Below are positions 9,366 to 19,267 of a DNA stretch of 64,000 nt, piece by piece. The DNA is taken from contig JANQEJ010000146.1 of assembly GCA_028278425.1 (NCBI GenBank), positions 35,507-99,506 on the forward strand, written 5' to 3'. How positions within the stretch are numbered: the first letter of the stretch is position 1; the number at the start of each line of letters is the position of its first letter. The notes under the pieces are model-generated. The model saw nothing but the letters and a program-made list of their open reading frames with translations, was not told the DNA's origin and did not search any database. Position numbers and translations under genes: made by a program. The stretch comes from Planctomycetota bacterium (lineage in GTDB: Bacteria > Planctomycetota > UBA1135 > GCA-002686595).

Positions 9366-9710
9366 TCAGCAGATCCGCCGGAAGAACGGCTTCACGAACT
9401 CGGCCACGTTGGACTTGTCGCGGGAGACGAGGCCGCCCTCGGATTCGGAGCGAACGTGTACCGTCGTGGAGGGGATCCCTTCCGGCCCCTCGACCGTCAC
9501 CGTGATCTTGGAGCTGCCGCCGAGGAGGCCGCCGGACTTCGTGCACGAGAGAACGCCCGCTTCGGCGTCCTCGGAGACCAGGTCCCAGCCCGCCAGGTCC
9601 GCGATCATCTCCTTGGCTGCCCTGTAGACGTCGCCCCTGAGCGTGGGGACGCGGATCGGCTGGTGATGCTTGTTCTTGTGGTTGTCGCTGGTCTCGAAAG
9701 ACCCCGCCAT
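9366..9710 (-). CDS. small DUF1499-like protein
   Basis: A 114-residue protein of unknown function. The core resembles DUF1499 proteins: a Y-x-A-A-K-E helix (YRAAKEMIADLAGWDLVSED), an SGGLLGGSSKITVTVE strand, then TTVHVRSESEGGLVSRDKSN, ending with NVAEFVKPFFRRIC. There is no signal peptide or membrane segment. Two starts are possible: GTG at 9713 or ATG at 9710. The ATG is preferred because it forms a TGATG overlap with the rpsT stop, a common translational coupling arrangement. It is the last gene of a TPR-rpsT-DUF1499 minus-strand set. The family assignment is by eye and moderate. Confidence 0.55.
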   Translation of the reverse strand: MAGSFETSDNHKNKHHQPIRVPTLRGDVYRAAKEMIADLAGWDLVSEDAEAGVLSCTKSGGLLGGSSKITVTVEGPEGIPSTTVHVRSESEGGLVSRDKSNVAEFVKPFFRRIC

Positions 9711-9964
9711 CACTTCTTGGCGGCGGCGGCGTGTGCGAGGCGGCTCTTGTACCGCGCGGCCGTGTTGCGGTGGATGACGTTGGTCTTCGCGGCCTTGTCG
9801 ACGCGCTTGACGGCGATCGGGAGCGCCTTCTCCGCGTCCGCCGCGGTCTCGGCCGCGAGCACCTGCTTCATCGCCGTGCGCATGGACGAGCGGATCGCCT
9901 TGTTGTGGAGCCGGCGGTTCTCGTCCTGCTTGACGCGCTTCTTCGCTTGCTTGCTATTCGGCAT
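9710..9964 (-). CDS. rpsT: 30S ribosomal protein S20
   Basis: An 84-residue basic, helical protein matching S20, which binds 16S rRNA in the body of the 30S subunit. The start MPNSKQAKKRVKQDE and the following NRRLHNKAIRSSMRTAMKQV are characteristic, as is the C-terminal VIHRNTAARYKSRLAHAAA. Length is normal. It sits 3 bp after the TPR gene and overlaps the next gene by 1 bp, so all three are probably cotranscribed. Confidence 0.96.
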   Translation of the reverse strand: MPNSKQAKKRVKQDENRRLHNKAIRSSMRTAMKQVLAAETAADAEKALPIAVKRVDKAAKTNVIHRNTAARYKSRLAHAAAAKK

Positions 9965-9967
9965 GGG

Positions 9968-11299
9968 TCAGTTCAGTTCTTCCATCTTGGTGGACACGTC
10001 ACGATAGCCGATGTCCACCTCGTAGACGCGAATGTAATAGCCGCGGGCTTCCTCCCGCTGCCCCTGGGACTCGGCGATACCCCCCAGGTTGTAGAGGATC
10101 TCCTTCGCCCGCTCGTTCATGCCCCCCAGGGCCTCCAGGGCCCGCTCGAACTCCTTCTTGGCGAGATCGAGGATGCCCTTGCGCTGGAAGCACTGCGCCA
10201 TGTGGAACAAGGCGTCGTTCCGCACCCGGGGGTCGGTCTGGATCTTCTGCAGCTCGGCCAGCGCCTTGTCGTGCTCCTCGCCGCGCATCAGCCGGCGCGC
10301 GTACTGCAGGCGCAGCCCGCCGTCGCTGGGACGCAGGTGGACGCGGCGCGCGAAGTCCTCGACCTCGTGCGCGAGCAGCTCCCGCTCCAGCTTGGTCGCC
10401 TTGTCGCGGTCGCCCTCCTTGTCCGCGCGGGCGATCTGCTTCTTCAGGACCTTGGACTTCAGGTCGCCGGCTTTGGCCGCGAGCTCCACGTCCTCCTTGC
10501 GGTATTGCTGCGCGCGCTCGATCAGGTCGAGCGCGGCCTCGGGGTCCCGCAACTTCTCGTGCACGGCGGCCATCTCGCTCAGGACCTCGACGTCCGAGGG
10601 CGCCTCGGCGTAGAGGTTCTGCAGCCGCTCCAGCTCGGCCTCGAGCTCCTCGTTGCTCATGTGCAGCTTGCGCGCCCGCTCGAGCTCCTGGGCCCGGGCC
10701 TTGTCCTTGATCGTCTCGCGGCTGTGCTGCACCGAGTCGAGGGAGGACTGGCTGAGCGCGGTCTCCGCCGCCAGGTCCTTGCGCGCCTTCAGCGCCTCCT
10801 GGTCGCGCGGATCGGCCTGCAGCGCCCGCTCGAAGTACTCCAGGGCGCGGGCCGGATCGCCGGTGCGCTGCATCATCGCCCCGGCGCGCTTCAGGCCCTC
10901 CGGGTTCTTCGGCGCGATCTCCGCCACGAATTCGTACACCGCGCGCGCCGAGTTGAAGTGCCCGCCGTCCTCCAGCGCCATGCCGAGCATCAGGTTCCCC
11001 TCCTCGTCGAGGGGGTTCTTGTCAAGGTAGGACTCGAGCGCGCGGGCGCAGGCGTCGTGCTTGCCCATCTTGCGCATCGTCTTCGCCCGGCCGAGCGGGA
11101 CGGACCCCGCGACCTTGCCGAAGAGCTTCCCGCCCTTCTTCTGCTCGTGGCGCTTCTTGAGGGCCTTCCGCAGCCCGCTCCGGGCGTCGCCGAGGTCCGC
11201 GTCGAGCTCCAGGAGCTGCCGGTAGAGCTCGATCGCGAAGTCGTAGTTGCGGCGCTGGAAGGCCTCTTCCGCCTTCTTGATGTGCTTGGAGAAGTCCAA
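9968..11299 (-). CDS. tetratricopeptide-repeat protein
   Basis: A 443-residue helical-repeat protein with no signal peptide, probably cytoplasmic. TPR-type helix pairs recur throughout: an N-terminal one at EEAFQRRNYDFAIELYRQLL, a central one at ARALEYFERALQADPRDQEA, another at DPEAALDLIERAQQYRKED, and C-terminal ones near KALAELQKIQTDPRVRNDA. TPR domains mediate protein-protein contacts; the partner is unknown. The only plausible start is a TTG at 11299, with no clear Shine-Dalgarno. It is divergent from def with a 58-bp gap, which must hold promoters for both directions. It heads the operon containing rpsT. Confidence 0.75.
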   Translation of the reverse strand: MDFSKHIKKAEEAFQRRNYDFAIELYRQLLELDADLGDARSGLRKALKKRHEQKKGGKLFGKVAGSVPLGRAKTMRKMGKHDACARALESYLDKNPLDEEGNLMLGMALEDGGHFNSARAVYEFVAEIAPKNPEGLKRAGAMMQRTGDPARALEYFERALQADPRDQEALKARKDLAAETALSQSSLDSVQHSRETIKDKARAQELERARKLHMSNEELEAELERLQNLYAEAPSDVEVLSEMAAVHEKLRDPEAALDLIERAQQYRKEDVELAAKAGDLKSKVLKKQIARADKEGDRDKATKLERELLAHEVEDFARRVHLRPSDGGLRLQYARRLMRGEEHDKALAELQKIQTDPRVRNDALFHMAQCFQRKGILDLAKKEFERALEALGGMNERAKEILYNLGGIAESQGQREEARGYYIRVYEVDIGYRDVSTKMEELN

Positions 11300-11357
11300 A
11301 AGGGGCGAAAAGTCTACTGAGGGCTCCCAATGCGGTCAACGCGCCCCGCTTGGTAGC

Positions 11358-11894
11358 ATGGCCGCCCCTATGACCGAGAAGCTCACCTTCGACCTGACGC
11401 TCTTCCCTAGTCCGATCCTCCGCAAGGTTGCGGAGCCCGTCGAGACGTTTGGCGAGGATCTGAAGGCCATCGTCACCGGGATGTTCGAGCGGATGCGCGA
11501 GAGCCAGGGCGTCGGTCTGGCCGCCCCCCAGGTGGGCCTCCGGAAGCGCCTCCTGGTGCTCAATGCCACCGGCGAGCCGGAGGACGACCTCGTCCTGGTC
11601 AATCCCAAGATCGTCGAGCTGTCGGGGGCGCGAGTGATCTTCGAGGAAGGATGCCTCTCCTTCCCGGGGATCTACGCGGACGTCGAGCGGCCGGAAAGCT
11701 GCACCGTGGAAGCCTTCGACACGGACGGCAACCCCATCCGGGAGGAATTCGGCGGCTTCACCAGCCGCATCATCCAGCACGAGCACGACCACCTCGAGGG
11801 GATCCTCCTCGTCGATCGGATGTCGTCGGCGGACAAGGTCCGCCACCGCGCCGCGCTCGAGGAGCTGGTCGAGCGCTACAAGCGCAGACGCTAG
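11358..11894 (+). CDS. def: peptide deformylase
   Basis: A metalloenzyme that removes the N-formyl group from nascent proteins. All three motifs are intact: GVGLAAPQVG, EGCLSFP with the metal-binding cysteine, and QHEHDHLEG with both histidines and the catalytic glutamate. The length is 178 residues from ATG 11358, or 174 from ATG 11370. Neither has a good ribosome site, and both fit the family. The stop is immediately followed by the GTG of ribF, so the two genes are almost certainly cotranscribed. The upstream gap to the divergent TPR gene is only about 58 bp. Confidence 0.95.
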   Translation: MAAPMTEKLTFDLTLFPSPILRKVAEPVETFGEDLKAIVTGMFERMRESQGVGLAAPQVGLRKRLLVLNATGEPEDDLVLVNPKIVELSGARVIFEEGCLSFPGIYADVERPESCTVEAFDTDGNPIREEFGGFTSRIIQHEHDHLEGILLVDRMSSADKVRHRAALEELVERYKRRR

Positions 11895-12821
11895 GTGCGT
11901 ACGACCTTCGAGGAGCGCAAGCTCGCGCCGCCTCCGACCGGATCGATCGTCTCGATCGGCGTCTTCGACGGCGTCCATCTCGGCCACCAGGCGATCCTCG
12001 CGGCCAACGTCGCCGCCGCCCGGGCGGAAGGGGCGGAGGCCACGGTCATCACCTTCCGCCGGCACCCCAAGAAGGTGCTCCTGGGTCGTTCGCCGCGGAC
12101 CCTCACGACGCTGGAGCACCGTCTGGAGCTCTTCCAACGCGCGGGCGTGCAACACGCCGTGGCGCTGAGCTTCACCCCCGAGCTGCGGGCGCTTTCCGCC
12201 GCGGAGTTCACCCGCCGGCTCTGCGTCGACGGGCTGGGGGTCGTGAGCTTCGTCCTCGGCTTCGACAGCAAGTTCGGGCACGAGCGGGAGGGGACCCCCG
12301 ACCTCCTGCGGGAGCTCGGCTTCGAGGTCGCGGTCGTCCCCGAGGTGGTGATCCGTGGCCGCGCGGTCTCCAGCACGGCGATCCGCGAGGCGGTGGAGCT
12401 CGGCGACCTCGAAGGCGCCGCGCGGATGCTCGGCCGCCCGGTCGGCGTCTTCGGGCGCGTCGTGCGCGGAAACCAGCTCGGCCGCCAGATCGGGTTCCCG
12501 ACCGCGAACTTGGACCTCCACCACGAGCTGCACCCGCCGCCCGGCGTCTATGCCTGCCGGGTGCACCGGCTCCGCGCGGACGGCCGGCGCTCGAGCCATC
12601 GCGGGGTCTGCAACATCGGCTTCCGTCCCACGGTCAGCGCGGGCCGCCCGGAGGCGCCGCTGGTCGAGGTCCATCTGCTGGACTTCGAAGACGACCTGTA
12701 CGGCGAGCGCCTCGAGCTCGAGTTCGCCGCGCGGCTGCGCTCGGAGGCGAAGTTCGCCAACCTGGGCGCGCTCCACGACCAGATCGCGCGCGACGTCGAG
12801 GCGGCTCGCGCGCAGCTCTAG
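11895..12821 (+). CDS. ribF: bifunctional riboflavin kinase/FAD synthetase
   Basis: A 308-residue protein that phosphorylates riboflavin to FMN and adenylylates FMN to FAD. The N-terminal nucleotidyltransferase domain has the GVFDGVHLGHQ signature near residues 22-32, an RRHPKKVL segment, and the GRAVSSTAIREAVELGD motif near residue 155. The C-terminal riboflavin kinase domain contains VVRGNQLGRQIGFPTANLD and later GVCNIGFRPTV, and ends with FANLGALHDQIARDV. The start is GTG directly abutting the def stop. Length and domain order are normal. Confidence 0.95.
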   Translation: MRTTFEERKLAPPPTGSIVSIGVFDGVHLGHQAILAANVAAARAEGAEATVITFRRHPKKVLLGRSPRTLTTLEHRLELFQRAGVQHAVALSFTPELRALSAAEFTRRLCVDGLGVVSFVLGFDSKFGHEREGTPDLLRELGFEVAVVPEVVIRGRAVSSTAIREAVELGDLEGAARMLGRPVGVFGRVVRGNQLGRQIGFPTANLDLHHELHPPPGVYACRVHRLRADGRRSSHRGVCNIGFRPTVSAGRPEAPLVEVHLLDFEDDLYGERLELEFAARLRSEAKFANLGALHDQIARDVEAARAQL

Positions 12822-12888
12822 GGGGTCCGCCGGACGGTCCGGGGATCGACGCCAACACCGCCGGACACTACAATCCCGCGCCTCGAAC

Positions 12889-12964
12889 GGGTGGGTAGCT
12901 CAGTTGGTAGAGCACTTGACTGAAAATCAAGGGGTCGCCGGTTCAAGTCCGGCCTCACCCACCA
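12889..12964 (+). tRNA. tRNA-Phe (anticodon GAA)
   Basis: A 76-nt cloverleaf: acceptor GGGTGGG pairs with CTCACCC, D arm GCTC/GAGC, anticodon stem CTTGA/TCAAG around loop CTGAAAA (anticodon GAA at 12922-12924), T arm GCCGG/CCGGC with TTCAAGT. Discriminator A and an encoded CCA end the gene. It lies between ribF and the DUF971 gene. Confidence 0.97.
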
Positions 12965-12968
12965 CGGC

Positions 12969-13271
12969 ATGACGAGCATCGAGCCCAGAGTCATCACGAA
13001 GAGCGATCCGACGCGCGTCTCGATCGAGTGGAGCGACGGCCACTCCACGGTCTACACCGCGCGCGAGCTGCGCCAGATCTGCCCCTGCGCGGGCTGCGTC
13101 GACGAGCTGACCGGCAAGCGCACGCACGACCCCACGACCGTGCCGGGCGACATGGTGACCCAGAACGTGGCGCTGGTCGGGAACTACGCCATCACGATCC
13201 GCTTCTCCGACGGGCACGAGACGGGGATCTACCCCTTCCGCATGCTCCGGGAGAACGACCCCTCGGGTTAG
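12969..13271 (+). CDS. DUF971 (GBBH-like N-terminal domain) protein
   Basis: A 100-residue stand-alone DUF971 domain, related to the N-terminal domain of gamma-butyrobetaine hydroxylase. Visible signature: VSIEWSDGHSTVYTARELRQ followed by CPCAGCVDELTGKR, then the conserved C-terminal AITIRFSDGHETGIYPF. Members are small, often linked to Fe-S cluster carrier genes, and their exact role is unsettled. The ATG is 4 nt after the tRNA-Phe CCA end. It is followed with 2-nt spacing by the ArfB-like gene. Confidence 0.88.
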   Translation: MTSIEPRVITKSDPTRVSIEWSDGHSTVYTARELRQICPCAGCVDELTGKRTHDPTTVPGDMVTQNVALVGNYAITIRFSDGHETGIYPFRMLRENDPSG

Positions 13272-13273
13272 CC

Positions 13274-13708
13274 GTGGGGGCGAGGACCGCAGGGCTGCGC
13301 GTCCACTCGCGCCTCGTGATCCCCTGGGACGAGATCGGGTTCGAGTTCGCTCGCTCCGGCGGGCCCGGCGGTCAGAACGTGAACAAGGTGGAGAGCAAGG
13401 TGGTGTTGCGCTTCTCGGTCCGGAAGAGCCGGGCCCTCGGCGACAGGCGCCGGGCGATGCTCGAGGACCGACTCGGCTCCCGCCTGACGTCGCGCGGCGA
13501 GCTGGTCCTGCACGCCTCCCGCTATCGAGAGCGCGAGCGGAACCGCCAGGACGCGTGCGACCGGCTCGCGCGCACCCTGCGGGAAGCCCTGGCGCCGAGG
13601 AAGAAGCGCATCGCCACGCGCCCGACCGCGGCCTCGCGCCGGCGGCGGCTGGAGGAGAAGAAGCGGCGCGGCGAGCGCAAGCGGGAGAGGGGAAGAATCG
13701 ACGAATGA
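13274..13708 (+). CDS. arfB: ArfB/YaeJ-like peptidyl-tRNA hydrolase (ribosome rescue)
   Basis: A 144-residue class I release-factor-like protein that hydrolyses peptidyl-tRNA on stalled ribosomes. The catalytic GGQ lies in SGGPGGQNVNKVESKVVLRF (GGQ at about residues 32-34). The C-terminal tail is long and basic (RRRRLEEKKRRGERKRERGR), as in ArfB, whose tail inserts into the empty mRNA channel. There is no codon-recognition domain, which separates it from RF1/RF2. The start is GTG 13274, just after the DUF971 stop. The stop overlaps the next ATG by 4 bp. Confidence 0.9.
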   Translation: MGARTAGLRVHSRLVIPWDEIGFEFARSGGPGGQNVNKVESKVVLRFSVRKSRALGDRRRAMLEDRLGSRLTSRGELVLHASRYRERERNRQDACDRLARTLREALAPRKKRIATRPTAASRRRRLEEKKRRGERKRERGRIDE

Positions 13709-14178
13709 GCTCCGACCGCGAACCCGAAACCGCTCTGGAGCAGGCCCTGACAGCCCTGGAGGGCCTTGCGGCGCGCCGGGAAACGCCCGGCCGCTGGGAC
13801 GTGCGGGACCTTCTGCTCGCACTCGGCGCCCGCATTCGCATCGAGGGCCAGGACGCCGTCCTCGAGGCCTGCTCCCGGGCCCACGCCGCCGCCGAGGCGC
13901 TCGGGGAAGCCTGGGAGGTCGCCGTCGGGGAGGAGCTCGCCCTCGCCTGCGCCGAGCACGTCCAAAGCGTCGACCCGCGCTATCTGACGTTGCCGAACTA
14001 CGACTTCCGGTACACGACCGAGGCCCGGGGCCGCCTCGAGGACCGGCTGCGGGCGGCGGCGCTGCTCGGCCTCGAGGCCCCCGCCCACCTCATGGAACGT
14101 GTCCGCGAGGCCGACCGGCTCCTCGCGGCGCATCTCGCGGAGAGGGGGCCGGAAGGCGACGACGCGGAGAGTCCGTGA
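13705..14178 (+). CDS. uncharacterised cytoplasmic protein
   Basis: A 157-residue protein I do not recognise. It is mostly helical and acidic, without signal peptide or membrane segments. A possible conserved core is DPRYLTLPNYDFRYTTEARG near residue 95, and there are two long helices on either side. The ATG at 13705 overlaps the stop of the ArfB-like gene (ATGA), implying cotranslation with it. The context (tRNA-Phe, DUF971, ArfB) suggests a translation or stress setting, but this is inference only. Confidence 0.55.
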   Translation: MSSDREPETALEQALTALEGLAARRETPGRWDVRDLLLALGARIRIEGQDAVLEACSRAHAAAEALGEAWEVAVGEELALACAEHVQSVDPRYLTLPNYDFRYTTEARGRLEDRLRAAALLGLEAPAHLMERVREADRLLAAHLAERGPEGDDAESP

Positions 14179-14491
14179 TCCCTCGAACCGGCCCCCGGAG
14201 GCCCCGCGGGGCGCCCTGCCCCGCCATCGCCTGCGCAAGGGTGTTGCTTTTGAAGAAACCGCATTTTGCAACCCAATAGACAACAGTGAGTTAGGCGCTT
14301 TACACCCGAGAAGGATCGGTTTGGCCGCGCCAAACCCTTGGAATGGTCCCTTCGGGACGGTCCGCTCTTCCCCAGGAAAGCCGGGCGCGTCCTCGACTTG
14401 GGGTAGCGGCATCGGCATCCTCTCCGCCCAAACACCGGATCCCCATCCCTGGGAACTCAGTCTCTCTCACATTCTCGGAGTGCATGTACTC
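14179..14491 (+). other. 313-bp gene-free region, probable promoter and leader of the porin-like gene
   Basis: No convincing ORF or RNA gene. The stretch 14240-14300 is clearly less GC-rich than its surroundings and is the likeliest promoter site, though I cannot fix -35/-10 boxes. Two hairpins follow: GGTTTGGC/GCCAAACC (14318-14336, loop CGC) and GTCCC/GGGAC (14346-14358). They may form a structured 5' leader. Confidence 0.45.
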
Positions 14492-15679
14492 ATGAACAAA
14501 TTCGTCACCAGCGCTCTGGCCATTACGGCGGCTGGTTCGCTCGCGTACGCGGGGACCGGCGACAGCGAGTGGCTGGAGCTCGACCGCGAAATCACGACGC
14601 TCTCGTCGTCGTTGACGGCAGCCGATCAACACGACGGCATGGGCTGGTCCGCCCTGCTGCGCGTCACCACCACGTACTCGGATGACGACATCGCCACGGG
14701 CGACTCGCCGGCCACTCCCGCCGGTGACGTCTTCGGCTGGTCGTTCGAGGACGTCGACCTCGCCTTCTGGGGGCAGGTCGGAGACTACGGCTGGCGGATC
14801 AGCATGGACGCCAGCGACAACAGCAAGCTGGGGGGCGACTTCAACATCGAGGACGCCCACGCGTGGTGGAGCTGTGGCGAGTACGCCACCGCCCTCATCG
14901 GCCAGCACAAGGCCAACACGCTCGAAAGCAGCCACATGGCCCCGGAGGGTCTCTTCTTCATCAACAGGACCGCCCTTGGCTCCGCCTTCGACGGCTGGGA
15001 CAACGGCATCTCGGCCTGGGGTGAGCTGGAGATGATCCGCTGGTCGGCTTCGATCCAGAACTCGCTGAACGGCCAGGAAGGCGATCACCGCTACACCGTC
15101 CGCGTCGAGTACGACCTGGGCGAGGGTGCCGGTGACGTCGAGGGCGCGCTCGGCGCCGGGGACGACTTCGCGGCGACCGTCGGACTCGTCTACATCGACG
15201 ACGACGGCCAGGATCTCAGCCTTCCGATTACGGTCGGAAGCGACAACGAGGCCTATGGACTCGACTTCCGCGGGACGGCGGGTCCGGTCGGCTTCGGTGC
15301 CGAGATCATGAGCATCGGAGACGACCTCGCGCTGGGCATCGACGAGGACTTCAGCCGGATCGCTGGTTTCGGCAACCCCCTCCTCGCCGTGGCCACCTTC
15401 GCCGAGGACACCACTCAGGTCGGCGGCGCCACGCCCTACAGCGTGATGGTCACCTACCTGCTGAACGAGGAGTTCGAGTTCGGCGTCCGCTACGAGGATC
15501 TCGACAACGTCGCGGACACCACGATCATCTCGGTCGGTATCGCCTGGTACCAAAGCGGCCACAACGCGAAGTGGCAGGCCGGCTGGTCGGATATCGACAA
15601 CGACTCCATCCTCGGCGTCTCGACTCCCGACGGCTCCATCTGGCAGATCGGTCTCACCGTTGGCGCGTCCGGCGGTTAA
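14492..15679 (+). CDS. porin-like outer-membrane beta-barrel protein
   Basis: A 395-residue exported protein. The signal peptide is clear (MNKFVTSALAITAAGSLAYA, cleavage after AYA). The mature part alternates short amphipathic strands ending in aromatic residues with Asp/Gly-rich loops. Examples are WGQVGDYGWRISMDAS, EDAHAWWSCGEYATALIGQH, NEEFEFGVRYEDLDNVADTT and ISVGIAWYQSGHNAKWQAGW. This is like phosphate-selective (OprP/OprO-like) or general porins. The mature protein is strongly acidic. It is monocistronic, with a long leader and a downstream terminator. Substrate cannot be told from sequence. Confidence 0.7.
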   Translation: MNKFVTSALAITAAGSLAYAGTGDSEWLELDREITTLSSSLTAADQHDGMGWSALLRVTTTYSDDDIATGDSPATPAGDVFGWSFEDVDLAFWGQVGDYGWRISMDASDNSKLGGDFNIEDAHAWWSCGEYATALIGQHKANTLESSHMAPEGLFFINRTALGSAFDGWDNGISAWGELEMIRWSASIQNSLNGQEGDHRYTVRVEYDLGEGAGDVEGALGAGDDFAATVGLVYIDDDGQDLSLPITVGSDNEAYGLDFRGTAGPVGFGAEIMSIGDDLALGIDEDFSRIAGFGNPLLAVATFAEDTTQVGGATPYSVMVTYLLNEEFEFGVRYEDLDNVADTTIISVGIAWYQSGHNAKWQAGWSDIDNDSILGVSTPDGSIWQIGLTVGASGG

Positions 15680-15690
15680 GAGAACGTAGG

Positions 15691-15719
15691 GTCCAGGCTG
15701 CGCGCGTCGCAGCCGGGAC
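15691..15719 (+). other. GC-rich hairpin after the porin-like gene
   Basis: GGCTGCG (15696-15702) pairs with CGCAGCC (15708-15714) around loop CGCGT, with extra GTCC/GGAC pairs outside. There is no T-tract. A similar imperfect hairpin (GAG-CCGCG/CGCGG-CTC) follows before the terminator at 15765. Confidence 0.45.
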
Positions 15720-15764
15720 CTTCCGAGCCGCGCGCGTCGCGGACTCGGGTGAGCGAACAGAAAG

Positions 15765-15787
15765 CTCCGCGCGCGCCGCGGAGTTTT
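15765..15787 (+). terminator. intrinsic terminator
   Basis: CTCCGCG (15765-15771) pairs with CGCGGAG (15777-15783), loop CGCGC, followed by TTTTCTCGTTT. It ends the porin-like gene transcript, 86 bp downstream of the stop. Confidence 0.75.
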
Positions 15788-15805
15788 CTCGTTTAATGGC
15801 CTCCC

Positions 15806-17953
<2,148 letters not shown>

Positions 17954-17979
17954 ACGTCGCCGAGAGCGGTCCCGGTCGC

Positions 17980-18417
17980 TCAGTGCTCCGGCTCGGGCGC
18001 GTCGGCCGTGCCCCCCTCCCGCATCGGCTTCCCCATCACCGCCTTGGCGCCGTAGCGAAGCCGCTCGTCGATCTCGCGGTCGAAGCGAGGATGTCTCGGC
18101 TTCGCGGCGAAACGGCTGTGCCGGGCGCCGCAGACGTAGCAGACGACCACCTCCCGCGCCGTGTGATAAAGGACCCAGTCGATCGCGGCGGCTACCGCCA
18201 GGCTCACGTACCACGTGAACGGCGCGAGGACCGCAGCGACGACGACGATCCCGATGCCGAGCGCGCGCGGGAAGTCCTTCTGCGTGTAGAGCTCCGCATG
18301 GCCGCACGCGAGGCACCCGCGAAGCCCGTTTCCCTCGGTGAGATGCTCCCTGTGAAAAGCGTCGGGCTCGAGCCGCCCCTTGTCGGGTATCTCAACGGTC
18401 CCGTCCGCTGCGGTCAC
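17980..18417 (-). CDS. zinc-ribbon protein with two membrane segments
   Basis: A 145-residue protein that I cannot assign to a named family. An N-terminal CLACGH and a later CYVCGARH give two CxxC pairs that could form one zinc ribbon. Between them lies a hydrophobic hairpin of two segments (ALGIGIVVVAAVLAPFTWYV, then the AVAAAIDWVLYHT segment). This layout would place both Cys pairs on the same, probably cytoplasmic, side. The C-terminus is polar, ending in DAPEPEH. It starts with GTG at 18417, overlapping the stop of the upstream membrane protein by 4 bp, so the two probably work together. Confidence 0.6.
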   Translation of the reverse strand: MTAADGTVEIPDKGRLEPDAFHREHLTEGNGLRGCLACGHAELYTQKDFPRALGIGIVVVAAVLAPFTWYVSLAVAAAIDWVLYHTAREVVVCYVCGARHSRFAAKPRHPRFDREIDERLRYGAKAVMGKPMREGGTADAPEPEH

Positions 18418-19199
18418 AGGGGGATTCCGTAGGAGTCCTGGAGCGAGATCGCGACCGCCGTCCCGATCAGCACGAGGACCGTGGAGGCGTAGAGGATCCC
18501 CGTCGCGGACCGCGTGTTCTTGAACTTGAGCGAGCCGGCGGTCATCCACGCGAAGGCGAGGGGCATGACGATGCCCACCCCCACCCTCGTGCCGAGGTAG
18601 AAGAGACCCGTCGCTCCGAAGAGCGGACGGTCCCCCTCGTTCAGCGGCCCGCCGAACACGAGACAGATCAGACCGAGGGCGAAGAGGGACACCAGCATGC
18701 TGCCCACGGTCACGCGGTTGAGCCGGGCCAGGTGCCGCACCTGCAGGTTGGGAATGGTGAGGTACCAGTGCCCGAGGACCATGGCGAGCCCGACGCTGCC
18801 CGCCACCGCGCCGGTGGCGAGCGCGGAGAGGCTCGCCAGCGTGAGCGCCAGCGGCCCGTCGACGAGCTCGGAAGCGCTCAACATCAGGAGCACCGCAACG
18901 CCGCACCCCAAGAGCCCAACCCCGAGCCCGATGCCCCAGCGCGCGCCGCGAACGGGCCCGGAGTAAACCGGAAACGCGAGCGCGGCGACGAGCGTCGCGA
19001 GGATCGCGGGATCGCTCCAGGTCGCCGCTCCCGTCGAGACGGGCATCACCACGGCGACGAGAATCGGCACGAGCGCGGCGGTTCCCATGATGCGGTAGAA
19101 GAACGCCCCAACCGGCGCCTTCGGCACGAACGCGAGCGCGAGCAGCACGCCGAACGCGATCTCCAGACAGAACTGGGTGCCGAGAGTAGACCAGCCCAT
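18414..19199 (-). CDS. polytopic membrane protein of unknown function
   Basis: A 261-residue protein with about eight hydrophobic segments and little else; no family recognised. Notable are the loop LGHWYLTIPNLQVRHLARLN near residue 140, whose polar residues sit between membrane helices, and LGTRVGVGIVMPLAFAWMTA. The H-W-Y-L and R-x-x-R-L-N residues resemble conserved loop residues of quinone- or haem-associated membrane proteins, but that is only suggestive. The ATG at 19199 is divergent from the SDR gene, with a 68-bp gap. It is coupled by a 4-bp overlap to the zinc-ribbon gene. Confidence 0.6.
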   Translation of the reverse strand: MGWSTLGTQFCLEIAFGVLLALAFVPKAPVGAFFYRIMGTAALVPILVAVVMPVSTGAATWSDPAILATLVAALAFPVYSGPVRGARWGIGLGVGLLGCGVAVLLMLSASELVDGPLALTLASLSALATGAVAGSVGLAMVLGHWYLTIPNLQVRHLARLNRVTVGSMLVSLFALGLICLVFGGPLNEGDRPLFGATGLFYLGTRVGVGIVMPLAFAWMTAGSLKFKNTRSATGILYASTVLVLIGTAVAISLQDSYGIPL

Positions 19200-19267
19200 G
19201 GCGGCATTCTAGCGGGGCGGCCGGCCCGGCGTCCGGTTCCTAGACAGTATGCTGTCGCGCTCGATCC

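Noticed and set aside
12818..13048. Minus-strand ORF with the phrase WVRPDLNRRPLDFQSSALP
   Set aside because: This is the well-known false translation of the antisense of a tRNA gene (tRNA-Phe here).
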